Positions 1-12,140 of a stretch of DNA of 64,000 nucleotides are shown here, piece by piece; the stretch's first letter is position 1; each line of letters opens with the position of its first letter. The notes under the pieces were generated by a model. The model was not told the origin of the DNA and did not search any database. It saw only the letters and a program-made list of their open reading frames with translations. The stretch is taken from positions 248,001-312,000 of the forward strand of contig JYIP02000003.1 in the NCBI GenBank assembly GCA_001051155.2, in the 5' to 3' direction. The DNA is from Chrysoporthe austroafricana. Lineage: Eukaryota > Ascomycota > Sordariomycetes > Diaporthales > Cryphonectriaceae. The translations under genes and the position numbers were made by a program.

Positions 1-1
1 A

Positions 2-281
2 TAGTAGGGTCTAACTGATATTTAGATTAACGACTGAAAATTGTATACTGGGTCTGTCTACCGGGAATGAGTGCGTCCTTATATACCCAGCTCTTCAGTC
101 CTAGACCGATAGGATCGTGGCCGATTACTTCGGTCCAGGGTAGTATCAGTAGAACTGTTGACGGTCCTGTTAGTCCAAACCCTAACCCTAGATTATGTAA
201 TTCTGTTCATATATGGGTTCCCATTAGGATATTAATCCCTGGTTCCCGTTATGTCTTGCATGCTGGATGAGTTATAATATT
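2..281 (-). repeat. Left LTR (3' LTR in element orientation)
   Basis: About 280 bp matching 6871-7150. Differences seen are all C/T or G/A transitions. It contains the telomere-like string CCCTAACCCTA near 181-191, also present in the other LTR. Confidence 0.85.
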
Positions 282-498
282 ATCTCTTCCTTATGGATCG
301 TTATCCCTTAACGATCTTTCGTAAGTTTCTTTTATCCGCCATTCCCGTCGTTGTGCCTTCCTAATCGAGATATCGAATAGGGTTTCTAAATCTTATTCCA
401 AAAAGACCGAATAGTCTTTTTCCCTTTGGTCCTCTGTTTTCTGTCGGGGTATTATTATGCCTGCTTATTCGTCTTGTAAGAACTGGAAGGTCTTATAT

Positions 499-978
499 AT
501 GGCTTCCGAGGAAGATTCCTCTCGCTATGCCGAATGCGTTCGCTCCAAGAAAGGGGGTTGCGATATGCATGGCTTGATTCCGGTATAGATACGCAAGATT
601 ACCTTGCAGCATTCTAAAATGGAAGCCGAGCTGGATCGTGCCGAAAAGGAGGCTATAGCTGCTAATGCCAGAATGCAGCGTTTGCAGTTGCAATATCGTT
701 TGTAGGTTTCTAAGATAGCACGTACCGTATGCCGGGGTTTCGATATTATTAAGGAGTTAGAACGTGCTAAGGCTGAAAAGGCCGAAAAGGAGTATTATAG
801 GGCTATAGCGGAATGCCGGATTATGGAATTCCTAGTTCCCGAAAGTCCTCTTTCCGAAAGCTTTAACCTGGATAACGTTTTGCAGCAATTCGGCCTAGGT
901 TCCGATTAGTCGGTACTGGATTAGAGGCCTGATTTCCAAGGAGCAGCTAGTCTTTCTAATACCCCCTATCTTTCTTAG
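499..978 (+). pseudogene. Antisense accessory ORF of the retrotransposon (coiled-coil, Cys-containing), RIP-broken
   Basis: In the 3' part of the element, antisense to gag-pol, one plus-strand frame runs from an ATG at 499 to a stop at 976-978 (160 codons), interrupted by a few in-frame TAG stops. It starts MASEEDSSRYAECVRSKKGG, then has a Glu/Ala/Arg-rich segment with coiled-coil character (for example AELDRAEKEAIAANARMQRL) and an acidic, Ser/Pro-rich end. From memory, similar Cys-then-coiled-coil ORFs are common near fungal LTR elements; I know no function for them. The fact that the frame is readable end to end with few stops, in a region where other frames are scrambled, suggests it was once coding. 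Confidence 0.55.
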
Positions 979-1143
979 GTTCGGTATATAATTTCTTTAT
1001 ATTCTTTCTTATTATTGCTTATTTAAGTAATTTGCTAATATTTGGGATGCGTTTTGCAAATTAATTTTAAGTTCTTATAAGTTTTCGCTTGCTGGATAGC
1101 CTTTCTATTTGACAAAGTATTCAGAATTATAATTTGGTCCGCA

Positions 1144-3720
1144 TTATTTGAGGATTCGTTCGACCTCGTATTCTGATTTATTGCTTTCAACCTGAATAGT
1201 CTTATCTATTTTGGTTAATTTAAATGCTAATTCGAAAAATGAAATATGGAATACCGGATGGATTCTCATTCCATAGAGTAATGCGAATTCGAAATTGATA
1301 TCCGAAATTTTCCTTAGGATTTTGAATGGTCCCAATTTCTTATAATCTAGCGAGTAAGAGGGTCTTATTATCCTGATATATTCTTTTTGTCGAACAAGGT
1401 AGACTTTATCTCTTTCTTATAGGATTGGTCCCTTAATCCTTTTGGAGTTGGCATATTTTGTTATTCTTTCTTGTACGAATTTTAGTTTTTTCTGGAGTTC
1501 TTCCTGAACCTTTTTGATTCTTCTAACTCGTTTTTCCGCAGCTTTTGCATTTGCTCCTGGTATTTCGTCGTAATAAGCTGTCGGATTATATCCGTAAAAT
1601 GCGTAAAATAATAATTTCTTTATTATACTTATATTTGCATTATTATATGCAAATTGCGCTAGAAGTAGGAAGTTAACCTAGTTATCCTGTTTATAATTTA
1701 CGTAATATTGCAGATATTATTTGGCAATCTAGTTAATCCTTTCTATTTATCTGTCCGTTTGTAAGTGGAACGCTATAGATATTTTTTGCTATATTCCGAG
1801 TAGCTTTGTAAGTAAGGTCCAGAAATTTGATACGAATTTCCTATTTCTATCGGAAATGATTTCTCTAAGCATGCCGTAATTGGCTATAACCGTTCTCAGA
1901 AATATATATGCGAGGTCTTTTGCTATACTGCTTTCTTTATATAGTAAGAAGTAAGCATACTTGCTCAGTCTGCAAATTATTACTAAAATGCTATCGTATT
2001 GCACTTTAATTAAGGGTTTTCGTAAGAGAGGTAGCTTAGTGATAAAATCCCAGCTGATAGATTGCCAAACTGCTTCCGGAATTGGGAATGGTTGGAACGA
2101 CTTATAAGGCTTGTAGTATTCGATCTTGTTTTTCCTGCAACTGTCGTATTCTCGTAAGATTCTTTCGATTCTTCGTTTAAGTCTTAATAGATTCTAGTAT
2201 CTCTTGATTCTTTCGTAAATAGCTCTGATTCCTTGGTGATTATATGCTAGTATACTGTATATGGTCCTGATATATTCGTCCTGTTTTTCAGGGGTTATAT
2301 TTTCAGGATTTCTTTCCTGGTTCTCGATCCTGATAATCGTATTGAGTTCTCTTATTTCGTTTACCAGGCTGCCGTTTTTGTCTTGCCTGAAGATATTTTG
2401 CAGTTCTTTAAGTTCCGTATCCTGGTAATTTGCTTGCTTGCTAAGAGCGTTTGCTTTGCCGTTTTCTGATCTTTTGCAATATACGATTTTCAGGTCAAAC
2501 TGTAAAAGGAATTTTGCCTATCTGACTTATCGTTTGTTCAGGATTTTTATTATTATAAACGTTATTAGGTTTTTATAGTCTGAATATATTATTATCGGGT
2601 ATTTTGTTCCGATTAAATAATGCTGCTATTCCTTAAATGTTTTGATAATTGCCATTAATTCTTTATCCGGGATGCTATAATTGAGTTCTAGGCCGTTTAG
2701 CTTTTTTGAGAAATTGCTTACAATCCTGAGATATCCCTGGTCGTCTTGCTAACTTAATTATTTGCCGAATGCGTAATCCGATACGTTAGTTTCGATTTCA
2801 AAGAGTTTGTTTGGATCTGCTTTGCAAAATATAGGTTCTGATATAATTCGTTTCTTGATTTCGTCGAATGCCTTTTATATTTCTTAAGTCTATTCGAACT
2901 TGGAATCTTTTTTTATAAGGTCCGTAAGTGGCCGCGCGATCTTGTTATAGTTTCGGATAAATTGTCAATAGAAATTAGCATAGCCGAGGAATACTCTGAT
3001 TTCCTTAGTTTTTTCTGGTATAGGCTATTCTTTTACTGCTTAAACCTTATCTTTTTGCATGCTAATCTGTCCTAGTTCGATAGTATAGCTTAAATAGTTA
3101 ATTTTCTGTCAGTAGAATTAGCATTTGCTTGGTTTTACGAGAAATTTATTTTCTTATAATATCTGTAATATTTATCGCATATGCTATTTATATAATGCGA
3201 AATTTTTGGAATAAATGAAAATATTATTAAAGTAGACAATAATAATAGTATTTAAGTATTCGCAAAGGATATCGTTAATCATTTCTTAGAAAGATACGGG
3301 TATATTGGTTAATCCAAAGAGTAAGATTATATATTCAAAATATCCGTAACGGGTTCTGAATGCTATTTTCCAAATATTATCTTTTTTGATCCGAATATAA
3401 TAATATCCTTCTTTAAGATTTAATATAATAAACTATTTTGTTCTTATCAAACGATTTCGCATTTTTCCTATTAACGGTAAAGGATAGCGATTTTTGATCG
3501 TAATATTGTTAAGCTGCCGATAATCCATGCAAAGTTGTAATTTGCTATTCTTTTTCGGAATAAACAAAATTGGGTACCCTGCCGGTAATTATAATTTCCG
3601 TATATAGCCTCTTTTGAAGTTTTCGTCGATATATTCCTTGAATGCTTTGAGTTTTGCTTGATCAAGCTTATAGATAGGGTAATTCTGCGGCTTTGTCCTT
3701 TCTTTTAGTAAGATCTTATA
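1144..3720 (-). pseudogene. pol remnant: reverse transcriptase, integrase, chromodomain region
   Basis: Fragments on the minus strand match the Ty3/gypsy order. At 3471-3665 the translation resembles the RT fingers/palm start (degraded relative of a KKGYI...PILFVPKKNGKLR...DYRQLN stretch). At 3223-3234 the place of the catalytic YxDD box reads YFNN, both Asp changed to Asn as G-to-A RIP would do. At 1789-2004 the integrase core reads YDSILVIICRLSKYA and further on EIISDRNRKFVSNFW. At 1144-1335 the C-terminal segment GPFKILRKISDINFEFALLY and EYEVERIL resembles the integrase GPY/F module leading into a chromodomain. No intact enzyme remains. Confidence 0.85.
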
Positions 3721-5699
3721 GTCGAAAGGGCTATATTCAGGTAAGCCGTTATCGAATTTCCTTTGCTATAATTTTTTGAATTCGTAATATTCCCGTAATA
3801 CGTTTCTGAAGTCTGGCAGCAGTCCTTCTTCGTCCTTTGCGATCTGTAAGAATATAAGGTATTGCTATGCGTACTTTGTTTCGCTAGCTTCTTGTCTTTA
3901 GGGCTTTCTCGTTTCTGGTAATTTCGGGTATTTATCGGGTATCGAGCCGAATTGCCTTCTAGCGTATTCGTACTATAGGAGCTATATTTCTTTATGGTTC
4001 TATAATTTATATTTCCTCGTATTATTCCGTACTTGACTAAACCTTTATTAATCGATAGTTATTTATAATTTTGGTCCGTCCCTAACTTTCGTCTGGAAGT
4101 TCAAGGTATCCGTAACCCTTCCCTTTATCCTGGCAAATCTTTCTGTTTTAGGAATATATCTAAACCTGTTTGAACGTATGCTCTTGATACTATCCTTAAT
4201 AACTAAGTCTTTCTCTGCTCTATCAATTGCAATTATTTCCGTAAGTACGGCTTGCTCTTATGAAATCTGGCTAGTAATCCAATCGATTCGAAGGTTATGC
4301 TCTTTAAGCTAAAGTATTCTTAAGATTAATTCATATCATGCTGTATCTATAATATCGAAAGTAGTATTTGTTATAAGGCTTTGGATCGAAATAGGTAGAT
4401 AATCAGTTTCCATATCGATTATACTAAGGTTGTATGCAACCGCTTTTCCTTCCATAATATTAAATCTATAGGGGTTTTTCTTTTGCGTCCAGGGAATTCG
4501 TTCCTTATTAATAATTTTCGGCAAGATAAAATTTCCTTGTATACCGCTATCCAGTAGTACGCTATATCGTTATCCTTTAATATATGCGTTTAGAATGATA
4601 TGCTCTTTGTTTTTTTTGATAGTAGCATATAAGGACTTTATAGTCCTAACCGGCTATTATCCCTTTACAAACGATCCTTCCCTTTTGGGGTATCCTGAGT
4701 ACTTCTCGCTGCTTATTATGCTAGCCTTTTTGCTTGGGCGTAGCCTTGCTGCCGATTCTTTTCGATTTTCTGCAGCCTGTACTAGTTTTTGGCTTTATCC
4801 TAAGCATATATGGAATATGCTATCATATAGCATTGCCCTTATATAGTCTTTTTATCGACATATGCTCGTAAGCAATTATCCGGTAGCCCGATATATGCAT
4901 TATTGTTTTCGATATGCAAGACTTTCCTATGCTTTCCTCTTTTTTCCGTAACGGGATGGATTAATTAATCCTATTCCTTAAGCGGGAACCAATCGTATTT
5001 GATTTTCTCGCTAAAATATATCTGGCAATTATAATAAATATAGCTAATTCAGGCAAGTTTATAATAACAAGGATATGAATAATTAATCCTTCCGTTTTCC
5101 TGGAATAAGCATTTGCTATTTTGAAATAGTATGCTTTAGAAAAATTCTTTTATCGTAAGCTTATAAATGATATGCTTAATTTCTATATATTTGGATATCC
5201 ATTTGCTGCAATCTTGGCAATTCTTTTGCTAATAGCGGATTGTCTTTTCTGATAATTCTTTATCGGGAATTGGAATTAGTAGGTTATTTGGCTATTTATC
5301 GGGATATGCTAATTCCTTAATAGTATTGCTAAATATCGGTAATCCTGATCGCATAATGCCGATTTCTTCCTTTATTATGCTATTCCATTATCGTTCCAGA
5401 TAGTAGTTCAAAAGGTATTTCCCTAAATCTTTTTCGCTTTGCGAAAGCTTTTCGCTAGAACAGTCGGAATTACTATCCTGGATAACCGTATCGTAAAGTA
5501 AGCCTTTCCTACCTATAGCGAATTATCGTTATTTCTGAAATTTGCATAGGAATTATCCTGAATCTTCTTTTTCCGAGAAGTACAGTATGCAGTAATTTTA
5601 ATAGCAGGCTATCCAGCTAAGGCTATTATAATTAAAGTTTGTTGCTTATTCCGATTGGATATTTTTATCTAGCTAATTAAATTCCTATTATTAAGCGAT

Positions 5700-6600
5700 A
5701 TTAAGCTGCTTTTCCGGGACTAGCTTCTATTCTCGCTTTTTCTTTTCCTATTAACAATTGCAAGCAATATAGCCTTTTTTGCCGCAATTATAATAAATAA
5801 CCCCTTTGCATTATTCGCGTATAAGGGTATCTAGTTCTATAAGTCTAGCATGCATAATGCCCGAATAGGCCATACTATTCTTGCTTTTGTATTAAAACTT
5901 GCGCTTCCCAATATTTGGCTAATATTGCGGAGTAGTATTATAATTCTTCTGCCATTATTGCTATCGTTCGTATAGTCGGTTATCGATTCGAACTGCTTTA
6001 TTAATAAACTTGCTAAGTTTTTCGGAGCAGTTTTCCTTATAAAGTTCGTCCTTAACTTCTTCCTTAAGTCCTGCGTAATAGGCATCTATAAGAGGTTCGT
6101 TTTCGTAATCGAAATAAGCGACAATTTGTCGGAATTTGGCCGTATAATTCGCAGCTGAACCGGTTTATCGGAAAGCTTCTAATTGCCGTACCGCAATGCG
6201 TCATTCATTCGGGTCTCCAAAAGTTTTGGTAAGGGCTAATTCGAAATTAGCGTAATGCTGAAAGACGCGCTTGGTATCTTCAGAGCGAAATTCCTTGCTA
6301 TTATCCAGGTAATTGCAGAAAGTCGGCTCTTACTACTGGAAGGCCGTTCTTTCAAAGCAGCTTCCTGCGAAATCGATTTTATCGTAAATGGTTCTGAACT
6401 GGGTCCCGTAATGCTTGAAATAAGCCTTGAATTGCGTTAAGAAGGCTTGAAGGTCTTCCCGAGTGCTTTTGTAAGGACCGGGCTTGTCGAGCTTGAAAAC
6501 CTTGGATTGCTGGAAGGCATTAAGGCGGATAACCTCATTCTTAATTTTTTCAAGCTGCTAGTATAGGGCTATATTCTGTTATTGGAATTGCTCGTTAGTA
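5700..6600 (-). pseudogene. gag remnant with mutated CCHC zinc knuckle
   Basis: The minus-strand frame across about 6330-6530 reads a gag-like segment (FKLDKPGPYKSTREDLQAFL, then TQFKAYFKHYGTQF) before paired TAG codons. Nearer 5740-5780 a zinc-knuckle-like YNCGKKGYIACNC is seen, in which the first Cys and the His of the CCHC pattern appear as Tyr, consistent with C-to-T changes. The segment lies just inside the 5' LTR (6871-7150), as gag should. Confidence 0.7.
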
Positions 6601-6870
6601 AGGATAACCGGTACTTTTTCCTAAGAAGCTTGGTTATTAAACGAAAACGGGATCTGGGGCGCTATTATATCCTGAATATTATTCAAAAGGTATATACTGA
6701 ACCGATCTTGAATAAGAATCGTCAAAATATTATGAACGCTGCAGTAGTTCCTAAGAAATACTAATAGAATTAAAAGGTTTATGCTAATAAAAGCGGTACC
6801 AAATATAGCCTTGAGATTCAGGACAAGTTTACTGAATATTGCAATGTTCATAAGCTAATATGGCTATTAA

Positions 6871-7150
6871 TGGTAGGGTCTAACTGATACTTAGATTAAC
6901 GATTGAAGACTGTATACTGGGTCTGTCTACCGGGAATGAGTGCGTCCTTATATACCCAGCTCTTCAGTCCTGGACCGATAGGATCGTAGCCGATTACCTC
7001 GGTCCAGGGTAGTATCGGTAGGACCGTCGACGGTCCTGTCGGTCCAAACCCTAACCCTAGATTATGTAATTCTGTTCATGTATGGGTTCCCATCAGGATA
7101 TTGATCCCTGGTTCCCGTTGTGTCCTGCATGCTGGATGGGTTATAATACA
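6871..7150 (-). repeat. Right LTR (5' LTR in element orientation)
   Basis: 280 bp, starts TGGTAGGG and ends TTATAATACA, so it has canonical TG...CA ends. It is nearly identical to 2-281 except for transitions and keeps more G and C than the left copy. Confidence 0.9.
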
Positions 7151-8429
7151 GAATAAGCATTCCGCAATTCAGTAAAATATTTACGCATTTTAGCATTATA
7201 TTTATTTTGCTTTAAAATAAGCCGTTTTATAAATAAAGAAAATCGAATACTTAACGGAATAAAAAAAGAAATATTAGCATTATAATAAAAAGTTTTAAAG
7301 AGAAAATCCGAAATATTTTGAAATAGCTAACCGAACTGCTTTTTAATTAACTTATATATCTTTTCTTTTAAAATTAAATTAATATTAGCAGAATTATTTA
7401 AATTAAAAAATAATTAAATGAAAAATATAATAAGAAAAAAAAATATTTATTATTAAGCTAATTATTATTCTAGCTATTAAAATTGCTAATTTCAAATTTT
7501 ATAAAACGAAAAAGACAAAATTAGATATAATTAAGATTATTATATATATTTATTTAATTAAAAAGAATTACAGAAAAGAAATTAACTAAATTATTAATAA
7601 TATTTTAAGCGCGAAATTGCTTAAAATAGCAAGCATTATCTTTCTTTATTAAAAGCATATTATTTAAAATATTAGAAATAAGCGTTATAAAATCCTTATC
7701 CGATTTATCCGTTACGCTTATATTAGGCATATTATAGTCAGATTAATCGTAATCTTTAGAAACTGAATAATAAGGAATAATAGGAAGAGAAAGAAAAGGC
7801 TTATTGCGCGATATCTCAATAGCGGTAGGAATATTAGATAGGCTATTTAACTTATCAGAAAGGATAATAAAATCGTTTCGATAATTCATTTTTGATTAAA
7901 GCAGCTATTAAACAGCTATTCTATAATAAATTATTATTGTTATTTAATAAAAGAAAGTCCTAAGAAAGAATAAGGGCATTTATTAAGGAAATATTAGGAA
8001 AATACCTTATTTTTTCTCTAAATACCTGACCAATCAGGTAGGGGGTATATAGAAAAGTAAAATAACTAGCACCCTAACCCTGGCATTTCTATGCTCTATA
8101 TATTTATAGCTAAGCATTATACGGCTATTTTTACTCTCTTTTGTAAAAGACAAATTTCTATCTTAATACTCATTTATTCTTTCCTATGCTCGATATCAAG
8201 TGCCTGTTTCGCCACACATTCCACGCCTCTGTCAAAAGCTTTACAAGAAGCGTAACGCCTTTCATTGCACAAAATAGGCATGTTTACAAAGCCAAGTTAC
8301 CAGCCATTTGGCCCGTCGGGTCGAGAGGCTTGGCATTTACCGCCGCCATCATACTTGGCTACGCCTTAGCTTATACAGTTTTGTAAACACGTCCTGTGCT
8401 CACCTAATTCGAAATCTAAATCATAGGAG
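7151..8429. other. AT-rich intergenic DNA
   Basis: Very AT-rich from 7151 to about 8000, with no coding frame recognised, probably old RIP-degraded repeat DNA. Composition becomes normal after about 8150. A CCCTAACCCT string occurs near 8074. Confidence 0.6.
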
Positions 8430-9432
8430 ATGTCTCTCAAGCTAGCGAGGTCCAACAGCATTCCACAAAACGCGCTCTATGTCGAAAAGAACGACCAAGA
8501 ACGTCTCCCTTTCCTGGAAGAGGACGATCTGGGCTTTGGGAAAAGACAACCAATGCCCGGAACGAGGGGCTGGAACTTCCTCTTGTAGCTTCTTGTTCTT
8601 GAAGTGGCAAATATAGTGCTGTTTATATGTGGGTCGGTGATTTGGACACTCCTGAGAGGATCGGCTCGAGGGCAAAAGGGTGATTGTGAGTGAACAGATC
8701 GAAGCTTCCTAGCTCCGGGTATCAGCAAGTCAAGCCTGCTAACATAACAGACCACGCACTCGGCCACTGGAGCAAATCATGGGTTAACGACCCCATAGGG
8801 CTAGGGCATAAGTATTCTGAACAATCGTGGGCGGAGATGGCTCTGCGTATGTAGTTGGATCTTCCGAAGCGAACTCTGCTACTGGGAGATATATGCTGAT
8901 CCTACATACAGAAATGGCATTGTCTCTCTCAGCCAGGAGTGGGTACTGGGTGAAGGAATATCGATATCGGAACCAACGCCTGGGAAGCCGGGGGAAATGG
9001 TTTACCGGGTGGATGTCTTCCATGACTTGCATTGTCTGGTCAGTACCGAACCGCTCTCGGTCTCAAATTCTCTTCCCTATTTGCAAACACCGTAATTGTG
9101 GCGACCACTGATATCACATATCATGCTGCTAGTTCCTTCTGCGAAAGAATTTCCTTATCGATAACACTAGCAAGCAGTTGCTAAAAGGACACATCTCTCA
9201 CTGCATAGATCATTTACGACATATCCTGACTTGTAATATGGACATCACGCTTCTTCCAACCAAAAAAGACACTTATAAGGACTATGGCGGAAATGAAACC
9301 CACCGCTGCCGAGATTTCGATGCTATTCTACAGTGGGTGGAAGAGCACAGGTGGGCGGGGTTCTTGGACTGGACTTTGAATCATGATGTACATCAACTTC
9401 CTTCTGCATTCAGGAGTGGGCTTGGAATGTAG
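8430..9432 (+). pseudogene. UstYa-family (DUF3328) gene with premature stop
   Basis: Reading from ATG 8430, the first exon (8430-8685) encodes a hydrophilic N-terminus followed by a membrane segment (LEVANIVLFICGSVIWTLL). A TAG at 8586-8588 interrupts the frame at codon 53 at the start of that segment. After an intron (8686-8750, GTGAGT...ACAG) the frame continues (HALGHWSKSWVNDP). After another intron with an ambiguous donor it reaches a first UstYa-type motif, VFHDLHCL, near 9020-9045. A last exon from about 9175 carries the second motif, HISHCIDHLR, and a tail with HRCRDFDAILQWVEEHR. UstYa proteins are membrane-bound copper-type oxidases that cyclise fungal RiPPs. Apart from the TAG the gene looks complete, so decay is recent, or the stop is a sequence error or strain polymorphism. 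Confidence 0.75.
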
Positions 9433-9807
9433 CCTTGGAGATCATTAGACATCGTAGTTGCTTCCATTGTCAACAACACAAAGATCGTCAGACACATGGC
9501 ATACCAAACCCATCAAGGGGTATACCCAATCGAGCATTACATCTCGTTAGAGGTGGACGTCAAATCTGTCGTATTTCTGCTGACAGATCTTTCGAGGTAT
9601 GTCCTTCTGGGAAACAAAAATTTTGAGAAAAGCACAGCTTCTTAATGCGTTATTTGAATCTATACTAGTATTTTTGCAGCATGGCACGGAGGTGTTGGGG
9701 AGATAATGATTGATGAATTTAGTTTCTATACAGCACAACTGTCAATACTTAGTACCAAAGCAAAAAAAAAGAGGGGGGGGGGGATTGCTACAGCTAAAGC
9801 TATATCA
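9433..9807. other. Intergenic, no gene recognised
   Basis: Between the UstYa-family pseudogene and a minus-strand gene. It contains a short A-run followed by a G-run near 9763-9782 and no coding frame I can support. Confidence 0.5.
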
Positions 9808-10614
9808 TTATATCCCACAGTCTGGGTATTTCACCCTGATCCTCGTGTTAATATTTCCGAACGGGATATCTCTCCCACTCAGAAGCATATGTTCACAATG
9901 TTCCGTGTGTTCATATGAACCAATGTACCCGTCAATCGCCCCGTATCCCAACGCGCCTGGCACAATGGACCGGTGCATCTTCTTCCACATGGTCGTACAA
10001 TGCCTGATGTGGTACTCCCAATCGACATACAGGCCCGTGAACTCCCCGGTCATAATCTCGTCGTGCGCCAGCGGCTGCGTCTTATTGGGGTCCAGGTACC
10101 AGTCCCACGCGCGCATATCGTCAAATGCATGTGTGAGCGAGGCGTCATAGCACTCGTCCGGCAGCCAGCAGAAGGAGATAACGTCAAAGTGGCAGCCCCG
10201 CGCGCGCGCCTGTGCGGGCGTATTGCCACAGGGTTCCTTCATGACCTTGCGGACAGCCGGATCTTTGCTTTCGGAGAATACAAGTGGCGTGGAGTTGTGA
10301 TGGTGCTGAAATACCGAGATGCCAGAGGATATAGCGATACGCAGAGATAGGGAGAGGAGGACGAGTGCTACAATGATGGGGGCTGAAAGGACGAAAAGAG
10401 CGCTGACTTTTCCCCTGCCCGTGCGCTTGTTGGATTTGAATATGGCCATCTCGGCATCGGGCCTCTCGTCGAGGAAGGGCTCAATTTGCTCGTCGTTACT
10501 CATCGACAGCGAACCAGGCCGATTTTTTTCGTCCAGTTCCAGTTTTCGGGCGACAAATGCCTTGGAAAGGAGTTGGTAAAGGCGATCTATCACCATTGTT
10601 GTGACGAGAAGCAT
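9808..10614 (-). CDS. Membrane protein with two HxxHC motifs, divergent UstYa-like
   Basis: Single exon, 268 aa. An N-terminal cytoplasmic-type region is followed by a membrane segment at about residues 70-95 (ALFVLSAPIIVALVLLSLSL). A Cys-rich lumenal part then has CGNTPAQARARGCHFDVISF and a Trp-rich stretch. Two HxxHC motifs are visible: HIRHC at 202-206 and HTEHC at 236-240. This architecture (one membrane anchor plus two HxxHC) is that of UstYa/DUF3328 proteins, but the surrounding sequence differs from the usual FHQLHCL and HCIDYLRQ forms. I recall the fungal family as unnamed. Its position among three UstYa genes and a KR-repeat precursor suggests a role in the same peptide pathway; that role is inference. 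No premature stop was found. Confidence 0.75.
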   Translation of the reverse strand: MLLVTTMVIDRLYQLLSKAFVARKLELDEKNRPGSLSMSNDEQIEPFLDERPDAEMAIFKSNKRTGRGKVSALFVLSAPIIVALVLLSLSLRIAISSGISVFQHHHNSTPLVFSESKDPAVRKVMKEPCGNTPAQARARGCHFDVISFCWLPDECYDASLTHAFDDMRAWDWYLDPNKTQPLAHDEIMTGEFTGLYVDWEYHIRHCTTMWKKMHRSIVPGALGYGAIDGYIGSYEHTEHCEHMLLSGRDIPFGNINTRIRVKYPDCGI

Positions 10615-11216
10615 TAAATTTTAGGATTGGGAACGAGATATTCTGAGCTTATGGATAAGTCACGTTCTAGAGTCACTGGGATAATGGACGAGGAAAAGAT
10701 ATATCGGAATAATTATCTCAGAGTCAAGTCACTATGGCCTGGTGACAGCGAGAGGGAACGGGGCAGATTCAATGGATATTCATGGCGAGACGCCGAAAAG
10801 GTGTGGGGGTCACTGCTAACCAAAGGCGTCAGAAAGGGTGGGGGGACACAAGGGTTGGCTGACTGAATCTGCTTCACGTGGTCGGTGTTTCTGACACAAT
10901 GAGGATAGGAACCCAAATGCGGCAAAACTATTGATTAATATCTGCTCGCATGTGATTCAGCGGAGCGAAGGGCTGTGTTGGAAATGCGAAGCATTGTAGG
11001 TGTATCCCGTAACGGAGCATTATCTGTTACAATATGATCTAGCAGGAAAATTTTCAAAATGGGATTGCTTATTTCTAAAATGCTCGAATGCGGGTTCAAC
11101 AACTTCTCAATATCGCGTGTATAGTACAGCATCGTGAAGAGGAAACCATCGAATTTTTCGAATTATGCGAAACCAGATATTGGATGCATTGACAGGAAGG
11201 ATCGATCAAAATCTTC
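10615..11216. other. Intergenic, no gene recognised
   Basis: Upstream of the HxxHC protein gene and downstream of the next UstYa gene. It should hold the promoter of the former; no TATA box or motif stands out enough to assign. Short frames on both strands have no recognisable content. Confidence 0.45.
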
Positions 11217-12140
11217 CTAACCGTATCTCTCAGCATATTCCCAAATCATTTTCCAATTTTTACACACGTGCGGATAGTCTAATCCATCTACCACCGCTAA
11301 GCCTGTGTTCTCCGAAACAAACTCAAGGGATAAGTCGGCATTGCACGTAACCGCCTGCCGCAGGTAGTCAAAGCAATGTGCGTAATGTCAAAGACCGTGG
11401 ATAGCATTGTCGTATGTCGGCCTGGTTGCATTCTCTGGCCACTCTCGCAGCATTTGCTCTGTGTCAACTCGCCCGTACACCAGGTCCCACATGAAATGCC
11501 TCAAAGCGCCCTGGTAAGTGCTGGTTAGTTCACCGCAGCATGACGTGAGATGCAGCTGGGTTGTGTTACTCACAAGGCAATGAACTTGGTGGAATACTGA
11601 CAACCCAGCCCTGGTGTCCGGATAATCGAAGTCGGGGTCATTAGGGTCAAGGTTGATAAAACCGCGGCCATTAGCTTAGACTAGGTCAGCACGAGACAAG
11701 ACGGACCAGTCCCGGTTGTTCAGAGCTAAGATCCTGATAATACTGCTTACGTCCAGGGAGGTCAGGCCAAGCATGATCGCTCTCATAACTAGGGAGAGAT
11801 AAGAACAGAGGATCCAACTTGAACGTTCGGACTTCATAGGGGACTATGTGAGGCCTGAAGTCAGAAGCGAAAACACTGATTCTAGGAAGGGGTAGATAGG
11901 CAACAAACATTCCGGCACAGGCGATTTCAACAGCCTCTTCGGTTTTGATGCCCAACGCCCAGCAAACAAGCCTAACAAAACCAGTACCAAGACTCCGTTC
12001 ACCAAAAGAGACAGATAAAACCTATTTCTCGTGCGATCACCCCATCTTTCAAGCGCCACAATATTACTTTTGGCCGAGGCGTTTTCAGATGTGGTCGAGT
12101 TATCGTGCTCTTCCTGCTTCAGTGTAGAGTAGGACTGCAT
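11217..12140 (-). pseudogene. UstYa-family (DUF3328) gene with two premature stops
   Basis: From ATG 12140 (MQSYSTLKQEEHDN) the protein has a membrane segment (FYLSLLVNGVLVLVLLGLF). Later exons follow (YEVRTFKLDPLFL, DWSVLSRADLV), then the first copper-type motif VFHQVHCL just before an intron with GTGAGT donor. The exon after it (ALRHFMWDLVYGRVDTEQML) leads to the second motif HYAHCFDYLRQAVTCNADLS, and the frame ends at TAG 11217-11219. Two in-frame stops break it: TAA at 11676-11678, between DLV and ANGRGF, and TGA at 11388-11390, directly before the second HxxHC. Introns otherwise keep phase, so this was a normal UstYa oxidase gene now inactive unless the stops are read through or are errors. 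Confidence 0.75.

Larger units (their letters stand above)
2..7150 (-). mobile_element. Ty3/gypsy chromovirus LTR retrotransposon, RIP-degraded
   Basis: Two matching LTRs bound an interior whose coding remnants lie on the minus strand in the order gag, zinc knuckle, reverse transcriptase, integrase, chromodomain region, as in Ty3/gypsy chromoviruses. Every reading frame is broken by stops and the interior is strongly AT-rich. The LTR copies differ, as far as I compared them, only by transitions, and the left copy is the more mutated. The right LTR starts TG and ends CA; the left one starts TA, as expected from G-to-A change. The left target-site duplication would lie at or beyond the window edge, so it cannot be checked. 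The element cannot be autonomous. Confidence 0.9.
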
